From Kingdonia uniflora (taxonomy: Eukaryota; Streptophyta; Magnoliopsida; Ranunculales; Circaeasteraceae): a DNA stretch of 64,000 nt. Of this stretch, positions 1-9,814 are shown piece after piece (positions within the stretch are counted from its first letter, which is position 1; each line of letters begins with the position of its first letter). The position numbers and the translations under genes are program-made. Location of the stretch: positions 4,712,001 through 4,776,000 of the forward strand of contig JACGCM010001948.1 of assembly GCA_014058105.1 (NCBI GenBank). Reading direction: 5' to 3'. Under the pieces are notes generated by a model. It had not been told where the DNA came from. It did not search any database and worked only from the letters and a program-made list of their open reading frames with translations.

Positions 1-1480
1 TGTTCACTTAGACGTTCCAAGAAATTCCTAGAGTTGACCCAACAAAGGCTTATCACAAATTAAGTATCAGAGACAAAGCTACAACAGTTAAACATAAGCA
101 AAGGAGGCTATCACCTCATCTCCGAGATGAGGTCAATAAGAAAATTAATAAATTGATCGACGTCAGTTTCAGTTGAGAAACCAAGTACTCGAACTGAATT
201 TTAAACATAGTAGCAGTTCCAAAAAAAAATAAAAAGGTTCAACTTTGTGTAGATTTTACAGATCTAAACAAACACACGCCAAATGACAGTTTCTCTCTTC
301 CCATAATCCACCAAATTCTAGATTCTGTAGCAGGGAACAGACTTCTATTTATGATAGACGTAGTCTCAGGGTACAACCAGATACCTCTCCTAGATGAAGA
401 CCAAGAGAAGACCACCTTCATCATCGAAAGAGGCCTCTATTGCTACAAAGTTATGTCATTTGGCCTTAAAAATGCTAGAGCGACCTATCAACGACTAGTA
501 ACAAGCATATTCAAGGAATACTTGGGATAAACAGTCAAAGTATATATTTATATTATGATCTGCAAAAGCCTAAAGAAGTAGGATCATATTACACATCTCG
601 ATGCAGTTTTCAACATATTGCGATCATATAGAATGAAACTCAATCAAGATAAATGTCAATTTGGAGTACACTCTAGTCAATTCCAGGGACACCTCATCAG
701 TCATAAGGGAATCGAAGCTGATCCTGATCAGATTCGAGCTCTGATCTCCATGCCATCTCCAAAAACAAAGAAAGATGTATAAAAACTCATTGGAAAGATT
801 GTAGCTATTAACAGATTCGTCTATGAGTCATCAGATCAATGTCGATGGTTATTCATGCTACTTTGTGGGTCTACCCGAAGAGACAAAGGATGACAAAATA
901 AGGAGATTGATTGGACAAAAGAATGTAAAGCAGCTTTCCAAGAACTTAAACGGTATCTGGGGAAATCCCCAGTAATGAGTACTCCGATCGGAAATGAGGA
1001 ATTATTAATCTATCTTGCAGTTACAGAAAACTCTATGAGTTCGGTCCTCATTCGGCTTGAAGGAAAAATTGAGAAGCTCGTGTACTTCATCAGTAAAACC
1101 CTTACGCTGACATAAATAAAACATTCTAAAATAGAGTGACTCCTCCTAACACTCGTCTATACTTCACAGAAGCTCAAACATTATTTTCAATCTCATTTAG
1201 TCAAAGTAATGACCAACTATCCCTTTCGAGAAATTCTTTCTAAAAAGAAAAAATCACGAAGAGTGCAACAATGGTCAGTGAGTTTGGGGGAGCACAAGAT
1301 CAAATTAGAACAGAGAACATCATAAAAAGGGCAAGCAGTGGCTGATTTTTTAGCTGACTTCCCAGTATAAATGGGAAGAACACGATCCTGATATGACAGA
1401 AGAAGACGATGTTGACCCACCTTCCAAATCTTTTGAGGAACGAGCTGAATGGATCACACAAAAAGAATGAAGGCTTCTTA
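1..1480 (+). pseudogene. Ty3/gypsy reverse transcriptase and RNase H remnant
   Basis: Translating by eye across frames gives the Tat-type RT series: a VDFTDLNK-like block near 245, SGYNQIP near 370, GLYCYKV near 435, FGLKNARATYQRLV near 460-505 and a degraded catalytic box near 545. In that box the expected Y-V-D-D-M has become Y-I-Y-I-M, so both catalytic aspartates appear lost. The thumb and connection region follows (HLISHKGIEADPDQI near 690). Further blocks resembling the first RNase H appear near 960-1120. Several in-frame stops occur (for example around 528 and 582), so no full protein can be made. The 5' part lies beyond the window edge. Confidence 0.85.
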
Positions 1481-1489
1481 AAGATATAT

Positions 1490-1938
1490 TTGCAGGACCC
1501 ACTGGGTCACGAATATGAATCGTGCTAATAGCACCTTCTAATGACATAATCGAGAAGTTCATAAGGTTAAATTTTAAAGCCTCGAATAATGTAACAAAAT
1601 ATGAAACATTGATTCATAGCCTGGATATGGTATTAGAAATAGGCATTCCTAAATTATCAGTATATATTAATTCATTGCTAATAGTGCATCACTACTCCAA
1701 ACAGTATAAGAAGAACAACAAGATGGTCGACTATACAGCACTCGTTGCTGACATAATGAACAGATTTGACAAAGCTACACTCGATTACTTACCTCGAGGG
1801 GAAAATTATCATGTCGATGTTTTATCTTACTTAGCTGGGGTGTTAGGTACAGAGGCCATATACTTACAAATCGAAGTCATATCAACCCCCAACATCGATC
1901 ACACTTCGATACGCACAATCAATATTGGGGGCGATTAG
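1490..1938 (+). pseudogene. Second (archaeal-like) RNase H domain of a Tat-type polyprotein
   Basis: A 138-residue open stretch at 1522-1938 resembles the extra RNase H found between the first RNase H and integrase in Tat elements. It has a substrate-strand block (IRLNFKASNNVTKYETLI), a VYINSLLIVHH segment where the family has a D-S-L-L-V block, and a closing PRGENYHVDVLSYLAG block that matches the family PR-E-N-x-x-A-D-x-L-S-K-L-A pattern. Several catalytic acidic positions look substituted: N for D in the S-L-L block and V for A next to the final D. Stops flank it on both sides. It is part of a dead polyprotein. The presence of this domain is the best evidence for Tat assignment. Confidence 0.7.
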
Positions 1939-1964
1939 AGGAGGCCTTTCCTCACCTATCTCGG

Positions 1965-3180
1965 CCCACAAAATTAATGTGATTGGTCACTTCCAGAAGA
2001 TCCAAAAGAGCGCAGAAATTTAATTGAAAACTCCAAATGGTACACAGTACATAAAGGCACTTTGTATCAAAGATCGGTGACTGGCCCCTATCTCAAATGC
2101 CTCTCAAAACAAGATGCTGACAGAATGTTAAAGGATTTACATGAAGGGACTTGTGGCTCCAATGCTACAGAACGATCCTTCACAAACAAAGTAGTTATAC
2201 AAGGAGTGTTTTGGCCAGGAATGAGAATATAGGTAGAGGAATACTCAAGAAAATGTGACGCATGTCAACGACATGGTAATCAAATACGAGCTCCCGCACT
2301 CGAACTTTACGCTAGTAAAGTATTTAGTATTTTGGCTTTTCAAATGATGGGCACTTAATCTCGTTGAAGAATTCCCAAACACATCGGGTAATCGTAAATT
2401 CCTACTTGTAGATACTAATTATTTTACGAAATGGGTGGAAGCATTTCCCCTTTGTCGAACTCGAGAAGAAGAAGTCATCTCATTTATCTGGGAACATATC
2501 ATCACAAGATTTGGCTGCCCTCAGCTAATTCATATCGATAATGGGCCACCGTTTATTAGAGAGAAAGTGGTGACATTCCCCAACAAATATAATATCATTC
2601 ATTCACCCTCAAATCCGTACTACCCCCAAGGCAATGGTAAGGACAAAATCATAAACAAAACCATAGTATATGGACTCAAGAAGAGACTCTAATCAGAAAG
2701 GAAGGGTAATTGGATAAGGGAACTACCACATGTTTTGTGGGCCTACCACACAACACCAAGACAATCGACAGGATGCTCCCCGTTCCTATTCGCTTATGGG
2801 ACAGAGGTTGTAATCCCAACAAAATATCACCATCCCGTCAAAGATCATAAACTCACTGATGAAGAAAATGAGTTTGAGTTAGCATGTAATATGAACTGGA
2901 TTTATGAAATACGAGTTTGGGCCATTACGAACTTGGGTCGATATCATAATATGTTGGTTAATTCATACAACAGAAGAGTTTAAAATCGACCATTCGAGAT
3001 CAACGACTTAGTACTCTGAGAAATTTCTAAAAATAAAAAAGAGTTACACGCTGGAAAGCTCGCAGAGAACTGGAAAGGTATATTTCTGGTAGCAGGACGA
3101 ACTGGTCTTGGATCCTACTATCTCATGACAAAAGACAGCGTTAGGATACCAAGCCCTTGGAACACTTGAAGGTTGAAAAA
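1965..3180 (+). pseudogene. Ty3/gypsy integrase remnant
   Basis: The region encodes a zinc-binding and catalytic-core integrase in pieces. Near 2215-2275 there is a KCDACQRHG-like block (the CxxC of the HHCC finger). At 2395-2460 the LVDTNYFTKWVEAFPL block carries the first catalytic D. At 2535-2560 a HIDNGPPF block carries the second. At 2600-2650 a NPYYPQGNGKDK block aligns with the family P-x-x-x-P-Q-x-N-G-x-x-E, so the catalytic E is replaced by D or K. A WAYHTTPRQSTGCSPFLFAYG block at 2735-2800 is typical of plant Ty3 integrases. In-frame stops near 2232 and 2692 break the frame. It resembles Tat and Athila type integrases and is non-functional. Confidence 0.85.
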
Positions 3181-3447
3181 AATACTATCGCTAGCTCGAT
3201 ATGTCACCAAAACACATGATACCTTTTCTTATTGTTATTTACATTCCAAAAGTAAAATATAATCTCCAAACAGTCTCTACATTCTTTTCTCATCAATGAA
3301 AACTGTTAAGTTTTTTCTCACATTACTGTCTACTATCATACATATATATCTTTATATACTAAATCTCAAATAATAAAGCGAAGGTAAAACTTGCTTTATT
3401 CTATCCAACATCTACAATACATAAACAAAATTAGTTTATGAGTTCTC
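3181..3447. other. Spacer between pol and antisense ORFs
   Basis: This A/T-rich 270-bp stretch lies between the converging ends of the pol remnant (+) and the antisense ORFs (-). It holds an AATAAA-like AATAATAAAGCG at about 3370, but I see no gene, repeat or clear terminator. Confidence 0.4.
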
Positions 3448-4339
3448 TTACACAGGTCCTTTTTGGTGTACATTAGACGAACTTCCACCAACTTCAGAAG
3501 CTCTAAATTTTGGTACTCTGGAAGCAACAATCTCTCTACCTTGATCAACTATTTCTTGGGTGATGGAACCAATGTCGGACACAAAGTGCTCCAAATATTC
3601 AGAACGTATTAAATTCATCTCACACTTCACGCCCTTTACGATCATTTTATCATGTAATGTGTCTCTCTCTTTTTTAATTCTCTTAATCTCACACACACAA
3701 AATGTAAGAACTGTTACAATCTCTTTCTTGTACCGCACTGGCCGCGAGCATGTCTCTATTAGGTACGAGCTCATAAATCCTTGCGCTCGCATCCTTTATC
3801 AACCTTTCCATATTAGTACGACTTCTTTCTTCAGAAGTTTCAGGAACTGCCTTAGCATAACGCGTCTCCAACATTGTTATAACCTCGTTCATCTGTCTCA
3901 GCATACCCATTAATTCATCCATTTCAATCTGATCGTACACTCTCTATTTGAAATCTTCCTTCAGTTCCCGATAGGCTATTAAAAGGTATACCTCCAATTT
4001 TTGAATCATTTTGTTCAAACCCCTATCCCTAGTCCGGGAATTCGTTAACTCGATCTCCATGTTTCTTATTAGCTCATTTGAATTCCTTACTACCGCTCGA
4101 ACATATGCCAAATCGGCCTCCAATGTCGCTATCTGCTCGATCGAAGTTTTCACTTTGAGCTCTTTCTTCCTCAATTGCTCCCTAACATCATTAAGATTCC
4201 CTTTTACACCCCATACGTCCACCTCTAAACATTTGATATGATCTTGAGTGTGAACCACATCACTATGCTTTTTCTTCAATCTCCTTACCAACTCCGTCCA
4301 ACTACCACGCGCAATTAATAATTCTACCTTCAGTTTCAT
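3448..4339 (-). pseudogene. Antisense ORF C-terminal part, coiled coils
   Basis: Two or three overlapping minus-strand frames cover 4339-3944 and 3940-3448. The first is almost continuous coiled coil (VREQLRKKELKVKTSIEQIA and similar heptads, about 130 residues). The second, after a stop near 3944, continues with helical segments (MLRQMNEVITMLETRY) and a last frame running to 3448 that ends in a serine-rich tail. They lie tail to tail with the integrase end at about 3180. This suggests the antisense gene was transcribed from the 3' side of the element toward pol. Confidence 0.5.
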
Positions 4340-4732
4340 TACTCATTTAACAAGATTATTTATATGACTTTAAGCTCTCACTATATCAACCTCCATTTTC
4401 TTTAAATGCTCATTCAACTTCTCCACATTATCTTGAACGCTCACCAACTTGTTTTCCTTTTTTTCACCAGTTCTTGTCACTCAACCATTTTCACCTCCAT
4501 TTTCATATTTAGTTCAGCAGTATTATCCAATGAATCACGAGTCTAGTTTAACTTAACGCTCATTTTTTCATTTAGTTCAGAAATTGTCTTTTGACGACGA
4601 CACACTTTTTCTAGCTTGACCTGCACAACAAATCACAATCCCTAAATATTATTTCCATAGTTACACGATAAATATATTTCTCATTTAAACAATCATACAT
4701 CATCTCACTCACATATGTTCCACAATGTTATA

Positions 4733-4930
4733 TTATAAATATATTATTGACATGCCAGCACGAGCTGATACTTCTTTAGCTTTTAAGCTATGTAGATTTC
4801 TTGCCCTGGTGGTCAGGCGCTCTATGTACTCAGGATCTGGACAAATACCTCGATCTTCTAAAACTTTAAGGTATGCTTCCCTTAATCGTCTCTCACTGTT
4901 TATTTTTTCTTCTAAGAAGATGGTTAGCAT
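4733..4930 (-). pseudogene. Antisense ORF segment, helical
   Basis: A 65-residue minus-strand frame (EEKINSERRLREAYLKVLED, then a CPDPEYIERL block) is predicted by eye to be helical and highly charged. It sits in series with the coiled-coil segments on either side and is most simply another piece of the same decayed antisense gene. It has no independent functional signature. Confidence 0.4.
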
Positions 4931-5536
4931 TATGAGATATTTAGTTACTTCTTGGGTATATTCTCTAATACCACCAGGAAGGAAAGGTTAAATTTGTAAA
5001 TACATATTCATATCTTTCCTAACTACTTTGTCCTTCTCAATTTTATCTTTAGCCCATCCTGAACGAGTTGAATCCTCACTAAGTTCTTTATATTTTCTAA
5101 CTTGAGTCTCAGTACGTCCGATCATGAGAGCTGCGGCGTATGAAGCATTTTTCTCCTTAGCAAGTTCTTTCTTTAAATCCTCAATTTTAAGGAGCAGTTC
5201 GTTAAGTTCCTACACATAGCAATTTTCATATCAAAAACAAGATTAACAAGTTCCAAATACATTTCTCAAACACAATCACACTACAAATGTTTGCCTCCCA
5301 CAATGATAAAGTAAAGATCTACCAACTTTACAATAAATATCTTAAGCTACCTATTCTCGGTCTCTCACTTCCTGATTGTTGGCATGCGTAGTTGTGGTGA
5401 CATTATCCATCCCTGAAACAACCTCTTGAGGTGGATTCATCCCTACTTCAGCCTCCCCCTCTCCATATAGCCCTGGGACATCTGCAGATCGTCCTTCCAT
5501 GATAGTTATCACTTCGGCCTCAGTATAGCAATCATC

Positions 5537-5755
5537 CTACAATCGTTGGACAAGGTTGTCCCAAACAGATGTTAGTTGCTTGATCTTTTGCGCGGACTCT
5601 CTCCCGAGCTTGTCTACTATCTCCCAGAAAGAGGCCCTTAAAGCATCAACCTCCGCAATTAAACGAGTCTTCTCCTCTTCCAGCTTGGCTCTCTTCCTAG
5701 CCAAGTCATTCTCCAACTTCGCAGTCCCTTCCCCCAAACCAAGGATGCCTTTCAA
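5537..5755 (-). pseudogene. Antisense ORF segment, coiled coil
   Basis: This is a 72-residue minus-strand segment with strong heptad character and alternating charged residues (KLENDLARKRAKLEEEKTRL). It is followed by a further helix and a stop at 5537. It is probably another exon-like or frame-broken piece of the long antisense ORF. Coiled coils are common in these antisense retrotransposon proteins. No catalytic motif is seen. Confidence is limited because low-complexity helices occur by chance in purine-rich DNA. Confidence 0.45.
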
Positions 5756-5820
5756 AGTGTGGGAAACCTATACAAAGCATATATAAACGTCAAATCAAAA
5801 ACAAAAATAAGAGCAAACTC

Positions 5821-6381
5821 TTATGATGCCAACCTTACCCTAACAATCTCGAGTTCCATCGCGGATTGCACTTCCATAGGACCAGCCATTGCAACAACCC
5901 TAACCCATCCTTTCAATGCGAGCATCTCATCACCCTCGCTTGATTCCATCACAGCCTTTTTCGGCTCGTTCCCAATAGCAGGTGGAGAGTTGTTCGTTAA
6001 TCTCCTCCTCTTGGAGTCAGTGGTCAACTTTGAATCTGCGCCAACTCTGGCGGATGAAGCGGTGGTTTTCCCACTTCTCCTCTTAGGCATCCTACAGTTA
6101 GTGTCAACTGAACCGTTCATTGCAGACCGTAACTTAAATGCCATTGGTTCAACTTCCGGGAGCTCGGGCACCACAATTGGAAGGGCCCCTGAAGTTGAGC
6201 TTGTGCCTACCATTTTTATATTAGCTTGAGCTTTTTGAACCTTGTGAGATTTGTTGTTGACCCTCTTAGTCTTTCTGATCTCAAGCTCACCCAACACATC
6301 TTCAAGCTCGTTTCCTTCTCGAGCTACTATATCAATCAATAATTCTTTTTTCCTCACGATATACCGAGGATCTGCATACAA
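5821..6381 (-). pseudogene. Antisense ORF segment of the Tat element, basic linker region
   Basis: A 186-residue minus-strand frame starting at 6381 is rich in Lys, Arg, Ser and Thr. It contains a PIVVPELPEVEPMAF acidic/proline patch and several basic clusters that could act as nuclear-localisation signals (KRRSGK, DSKRRR). It lies directly downstream, in minus-strand order, of the 6607-7256 segment and upstream of coiled-coil segments. It therefore looks like the middle of one long antisense protein now broken by stops. No known domain is recognisable. The opposite strand also stays open here (5759-6229), which I take as a shadow. Confidence 0.5.
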
Positions 6382-6606
6382 AAATAGTACATTATCAATA
6401 CACGAGATACTAATTATATATTTAGGTCGAGGTTAGTAGATCTACTTAAATTCCTTAAATGATTTATATGAAAGAGCTAGTCCGACCTCATCAGCTCGTT
6501 GCACGCACTCCCCTCTCTCCCACAACAGGTTATCATTCCAAACTTTCCCCGCAGAGTCTAAGTCAAAGAAAAGAGGCCGAGAAGAGATATAAGAGAAATA
6601 AGAGAA

Positions 6607-7256
6607 TTAGACACCCCCGGTGGCGCCAAAAAACTTTACATTATAAAATTTCAGCACATCTAAGGCAGTTAACTTTCTCTTTTTCCCCTTAACAGACCAC
6701 TTCTTCTTTAATACTTCACAAACAGATATAACCTCATACATGTTACCATTCATCTTAGCAAGGCATGCATTAACCTCATTCATAATACCCTTTGTAACAT
6801 TGCTCAAAGGAGCATTTAACCCATATTCGAGCTGGGCAAGATAGCACAAAAAACCATCCTCAAGGTCCTCTGACACATCCCCATTAAAATAGTAAAGGGA
6901 AACAGACTCAGGAATACCCCTACGAGTTTTCTCAAACTCCAAATCAGGCAATATGAAAAAATAGCTATCTCCATTCTCATCAAATTATCTACACCTTCAG
7001 GATACCTATGCAATATACCATGAAAATCAAGAAATTCGACCTGCTTCTTTCCACTCCTCTCCGAATTGACTTTCTCCTCCTCAACAGACAAAACTACATC
7101 ATTCGATATACTATTTCTAAGCTCGCCCCCCACAGAGTTTGCAACCTCCAACCCTATATTCTCCTCAGCCATAGAGTGACCTGAGGTGGAAGGATCCATC
7201 TCGAACGAAGAGCTCGAAACCGAAGGAAGTCTATTTACTAATTCTTTCGCATGCAT
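6607..7256 (-). pseudogene. Antisense ORF of the Tat element, N-terminal part (gypsy-type transposon domain)
   Basis: Reading the minus strand from 7256, a serine-rich start (MHAKELVNRLPSVSSSSF) leads to an acidic segment and then FLDFHGILHRYPEGVDNL. After a frame change near 6951 it continues as LPDLEFEKTRRGIPESVSLYYFNG and a basic tail ending at 6607. The pattern resembles the 'putative gypsy type transposon' ORFs that lie antisense to, and 3' of, pol in Tat-type plant elements. That is my recollection of the family and I have not aligned it. The frameshift makes this copy dead. What the protein does is unknown in the family, and nothing here shows a nucleic-acid enzyme motif. Confidence 0.6.
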
Positions 7257-8226
7257 CTACCTTTACATAGAGGGCCAGGTATTTTGATTATATTTTTTTC
7301 TTTTTCTGATTCTTTTGATAAAAAAACAAAAAAAGGAAAAAAAAATTCTTTTGTTTCCGCAGTACTCATTTTCTACAGTACAGTGCAAATAATTTAACAT
7401 TCAAAATTCAAAAGAAAAAAGAGGGAAATCATTAAAACAACATAACAACAATCAAATCTACCCATAAGTACAAAAATCATAAAAACACCACCAACCTTCA
7501 ACGGCAGAAGACGAATCTGGCACTACAAGCGCTTCCTCATTCCCAATAAGCCCCAATAATATAAAATTTTCCTTCTCCTTAAGAACAATTTCTTCTTCCC
7601 TCTGAACACGTTGATTAAATAGTGGGCTTTTCTCAACAAGATCTCTACAAACAATTTTTTTTCTCCCTCTCTCTAGATATTTGTCTCTCTATTTTTTGTA
7701 AAAGTTTTAAAGGGAGGGACGGACTATTTATATATATATTTTTCTAATCGCTGACAATTATGAAAACTCGTGTAAGCCGCCCTCATTTTTTAAACTGAGG
7801 CGTCTCTTCCACTGCTCCTGTCAGTCCACTTATGTATTTTGGGGAGACACTCTTTCATCATTACCACAACACCTATCATTAAATGCATATCTCTCTCTCC
7901 TAATCATCCTCCTCTAAGATCTCTCCACATCCATTATAACAATACTTACTGAATAATACACTCAAACTACAAATTCCAATCCTTTATCCCGAACTACAGG
8001 TACCAAGATCTCAATAACAGACCCAATTTATTTATACTAGAATCAATGACACTACCAATGCTCCCAAATTCAAATTTCAAAATATCCGAACATAATCCAC
8101 AAATCATGGAGATAAACACGCAAAATCAAAATAACAACATTTATTTTCATATAAACCCCATTACAAAATTTTAACCTAGAATATAAACGAGCTCTCAAAA
8201 ATAATTACATCTAAAACATTATAAAT
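7257..8226. other. Non-coding part of the Tat element
   Basis: This A/T-rich sequence has no sustained reading frame. A minus-strand TATA-like stretch (7722-7742, alternating TA) lies about 470 bp upstream of the start of the antisense ORF at 7256. A C/T-rich stretch lies between them (7660-7690 on the plus strand, hence purine-rich on the minus strand). This is a possible antisense promoter, offered only as inference. Confidence 0.3.
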
Positions 8227-8554
8227 GACATACATCACCACATTTGATCACCTTACCACCAACAATTATCTCATCCTCGTCAACTATTTCATCCAAAGCA
8301 ATCTCTCTTACAATAATTTTTTGAGCTTCAGGATTGGTAATCATGTCATGAAGAACATCACTCCAGATATGTCAATCCAGCTCGATAACTCTATCCCTTG
8401 TACTCAATCCTTCGAATTGCAACACAGATACAGGTAGCTCGACATTATACACGAGCCACTCAAATAACCGTTCACAAACTTCAGCTACCTTTATCGCCAA
8501 GCGACCCTCAACCACATGACGAACCCTTTGAGAACGAGTCCTCACCATGTTCAC
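8227..8554 (-). pseudogene. Small antisense ORF of the Tat element, one internal stop
   Basis: Read on the minus strand from the ATG at 8554, 60 residues (MNMVRTRSQRVRHVVEGRLA onward) end at a TGA at 8372-8374. The same frame then stays open for about 48 more residues. It includes an acidic DEIVDEDEIIVGG block and ends at a stop near 8227. A single stop in an otherwise continuous 110-codon frame suggests a recently coding ORF. I do not recognise a family. It shares orientation with the antisense set at 3.4-7.3 kb. Confidence 0.4.
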
Positions 8555-9012
8555 CGATTTAACAATTTAATTTACTCATTGTATTTATAGATACAGAGTA
8601 CGATATAATGAAATCCCATTTTTAAAGCCATAAAGATATTAACTAATAATCATCACAACTGTCATAGTTGTCCACCCTAACAACCATATTTATCAATTGT
8701 CAACTTGAGCTCGAGTCCTATACTTATTTTTGTCATAGGAAATATCATTTTTTACAATTTGATACACACATTTTTGCACATTATAATAGCATATGATAAC
8801 GTTCACTAAATTTTCCCACTACAAATTAAAGAAAAAAAAATTTCTCCAAAATAACAAAAATAGGGTACACTACTACAACAACAAAAAAATAAAAAAAATA
8901 TAGAGAATACAAAATACAAAACTATTAGTTTATAAGAAAACCAATCACAGGAACAATAACAGCGCGACTTCCTTGAGCGGACGCTAGCAGCCTCGTCCTC
9001 ATCTGCAATGAC

Positions 9013-9267
9013 CTACTCTGCAAGAAGACGAAGATCTTCCCTGCACCGCTGCTCATTTACCATCATGTAGTGGAAACGGACCATCTGGTACCAGTACTCA
9101 TCAGCTTCCTCTACCTTCTCGTACGTCATACCTTGGTAGGTAGGATAGACGGGAATAGAAGTTGGAATGTCAAGGGACTGAGTCCCAAAATACCCAAACT
9201 GAAGTTCTTGTACTTTCGCAAGAACTCTAGCTTCATATGTTTGTTGTATGGTGGTCACCATTATCAC
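9013..9267 (-). CDS. Small antisense ORF of unknown function
   Basis: This is an 84-residue minus-strand frame starting MIMVTTIQQTYEARVLAKVQ. It is rich in Tyr, Gln and Glu and includes a VYPTYQGMTYEKVEEADEYW segment. It lies between the other antisense ORFs and the hAT insertion. There is no recognised domain. It could be the third antisense ORF of the Tat element or a chance frame. The non-random amino-acid composition is the only support. Confidence 0.3.
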   Translation of the reverse strand: MIMVTTIQQTYEARVLAKVQELQFGYFGTQSLDIPTSIPVYPTYQGMTYEKVEEADEYWYQMVRFHYMMVNEQRCREDLRLLAE

Positions 9268-9814
9268 TTACAGAAGAAACTAAGAAAATAATAACTTGCA
9301 AAAGATTTAAGAAGACAAGAGTACTTGGAGAAGAATAACCGTCAGTACAACAACAACAAAACTTATAGTATGGATCACATTCAATGCTGCTGAGGAATTC
9401 CAATGCACACATCATTAAAATAAATAGTTTATGAGAAACCTAAAAACTAATACAACAATCACATTATTACAACAGTTCAGTCCCCAACACATGGCCGACC
9501 CTACCCTTTATAAGGCCATGTGCGAAGGGGAAAAAATGGGCCTTTTACTATAAAAAAAAATTGTTTTGAGATTTTTTTTGTAGTATTAAACATAATGCAT
9601 GCATCTTAATATATAATATTGACTCTTAAAGTAAACACAAATTGGAGTATATTAAATAATAATTTTCAAAGTAAATTTATGAAAATACATTTTCAATGTT
9701 GCAAAACTCAAGCAAAATACCTTTAGCGTCTTCGAAATCACTAATATCTTCGATCAATTCCTCAAATGCAAACCTCAAAAAAACAAACAAAAGGACTATA
9801 AATTAGTTATTATT

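Noticed and set aside
5759..6229. 156-codon plus-strand frame opposite the antisense ORF
   Set aside because: It is the mirror of the minus-strand frame 5821-6381, which has the better composition and fits the series of antisense segments.
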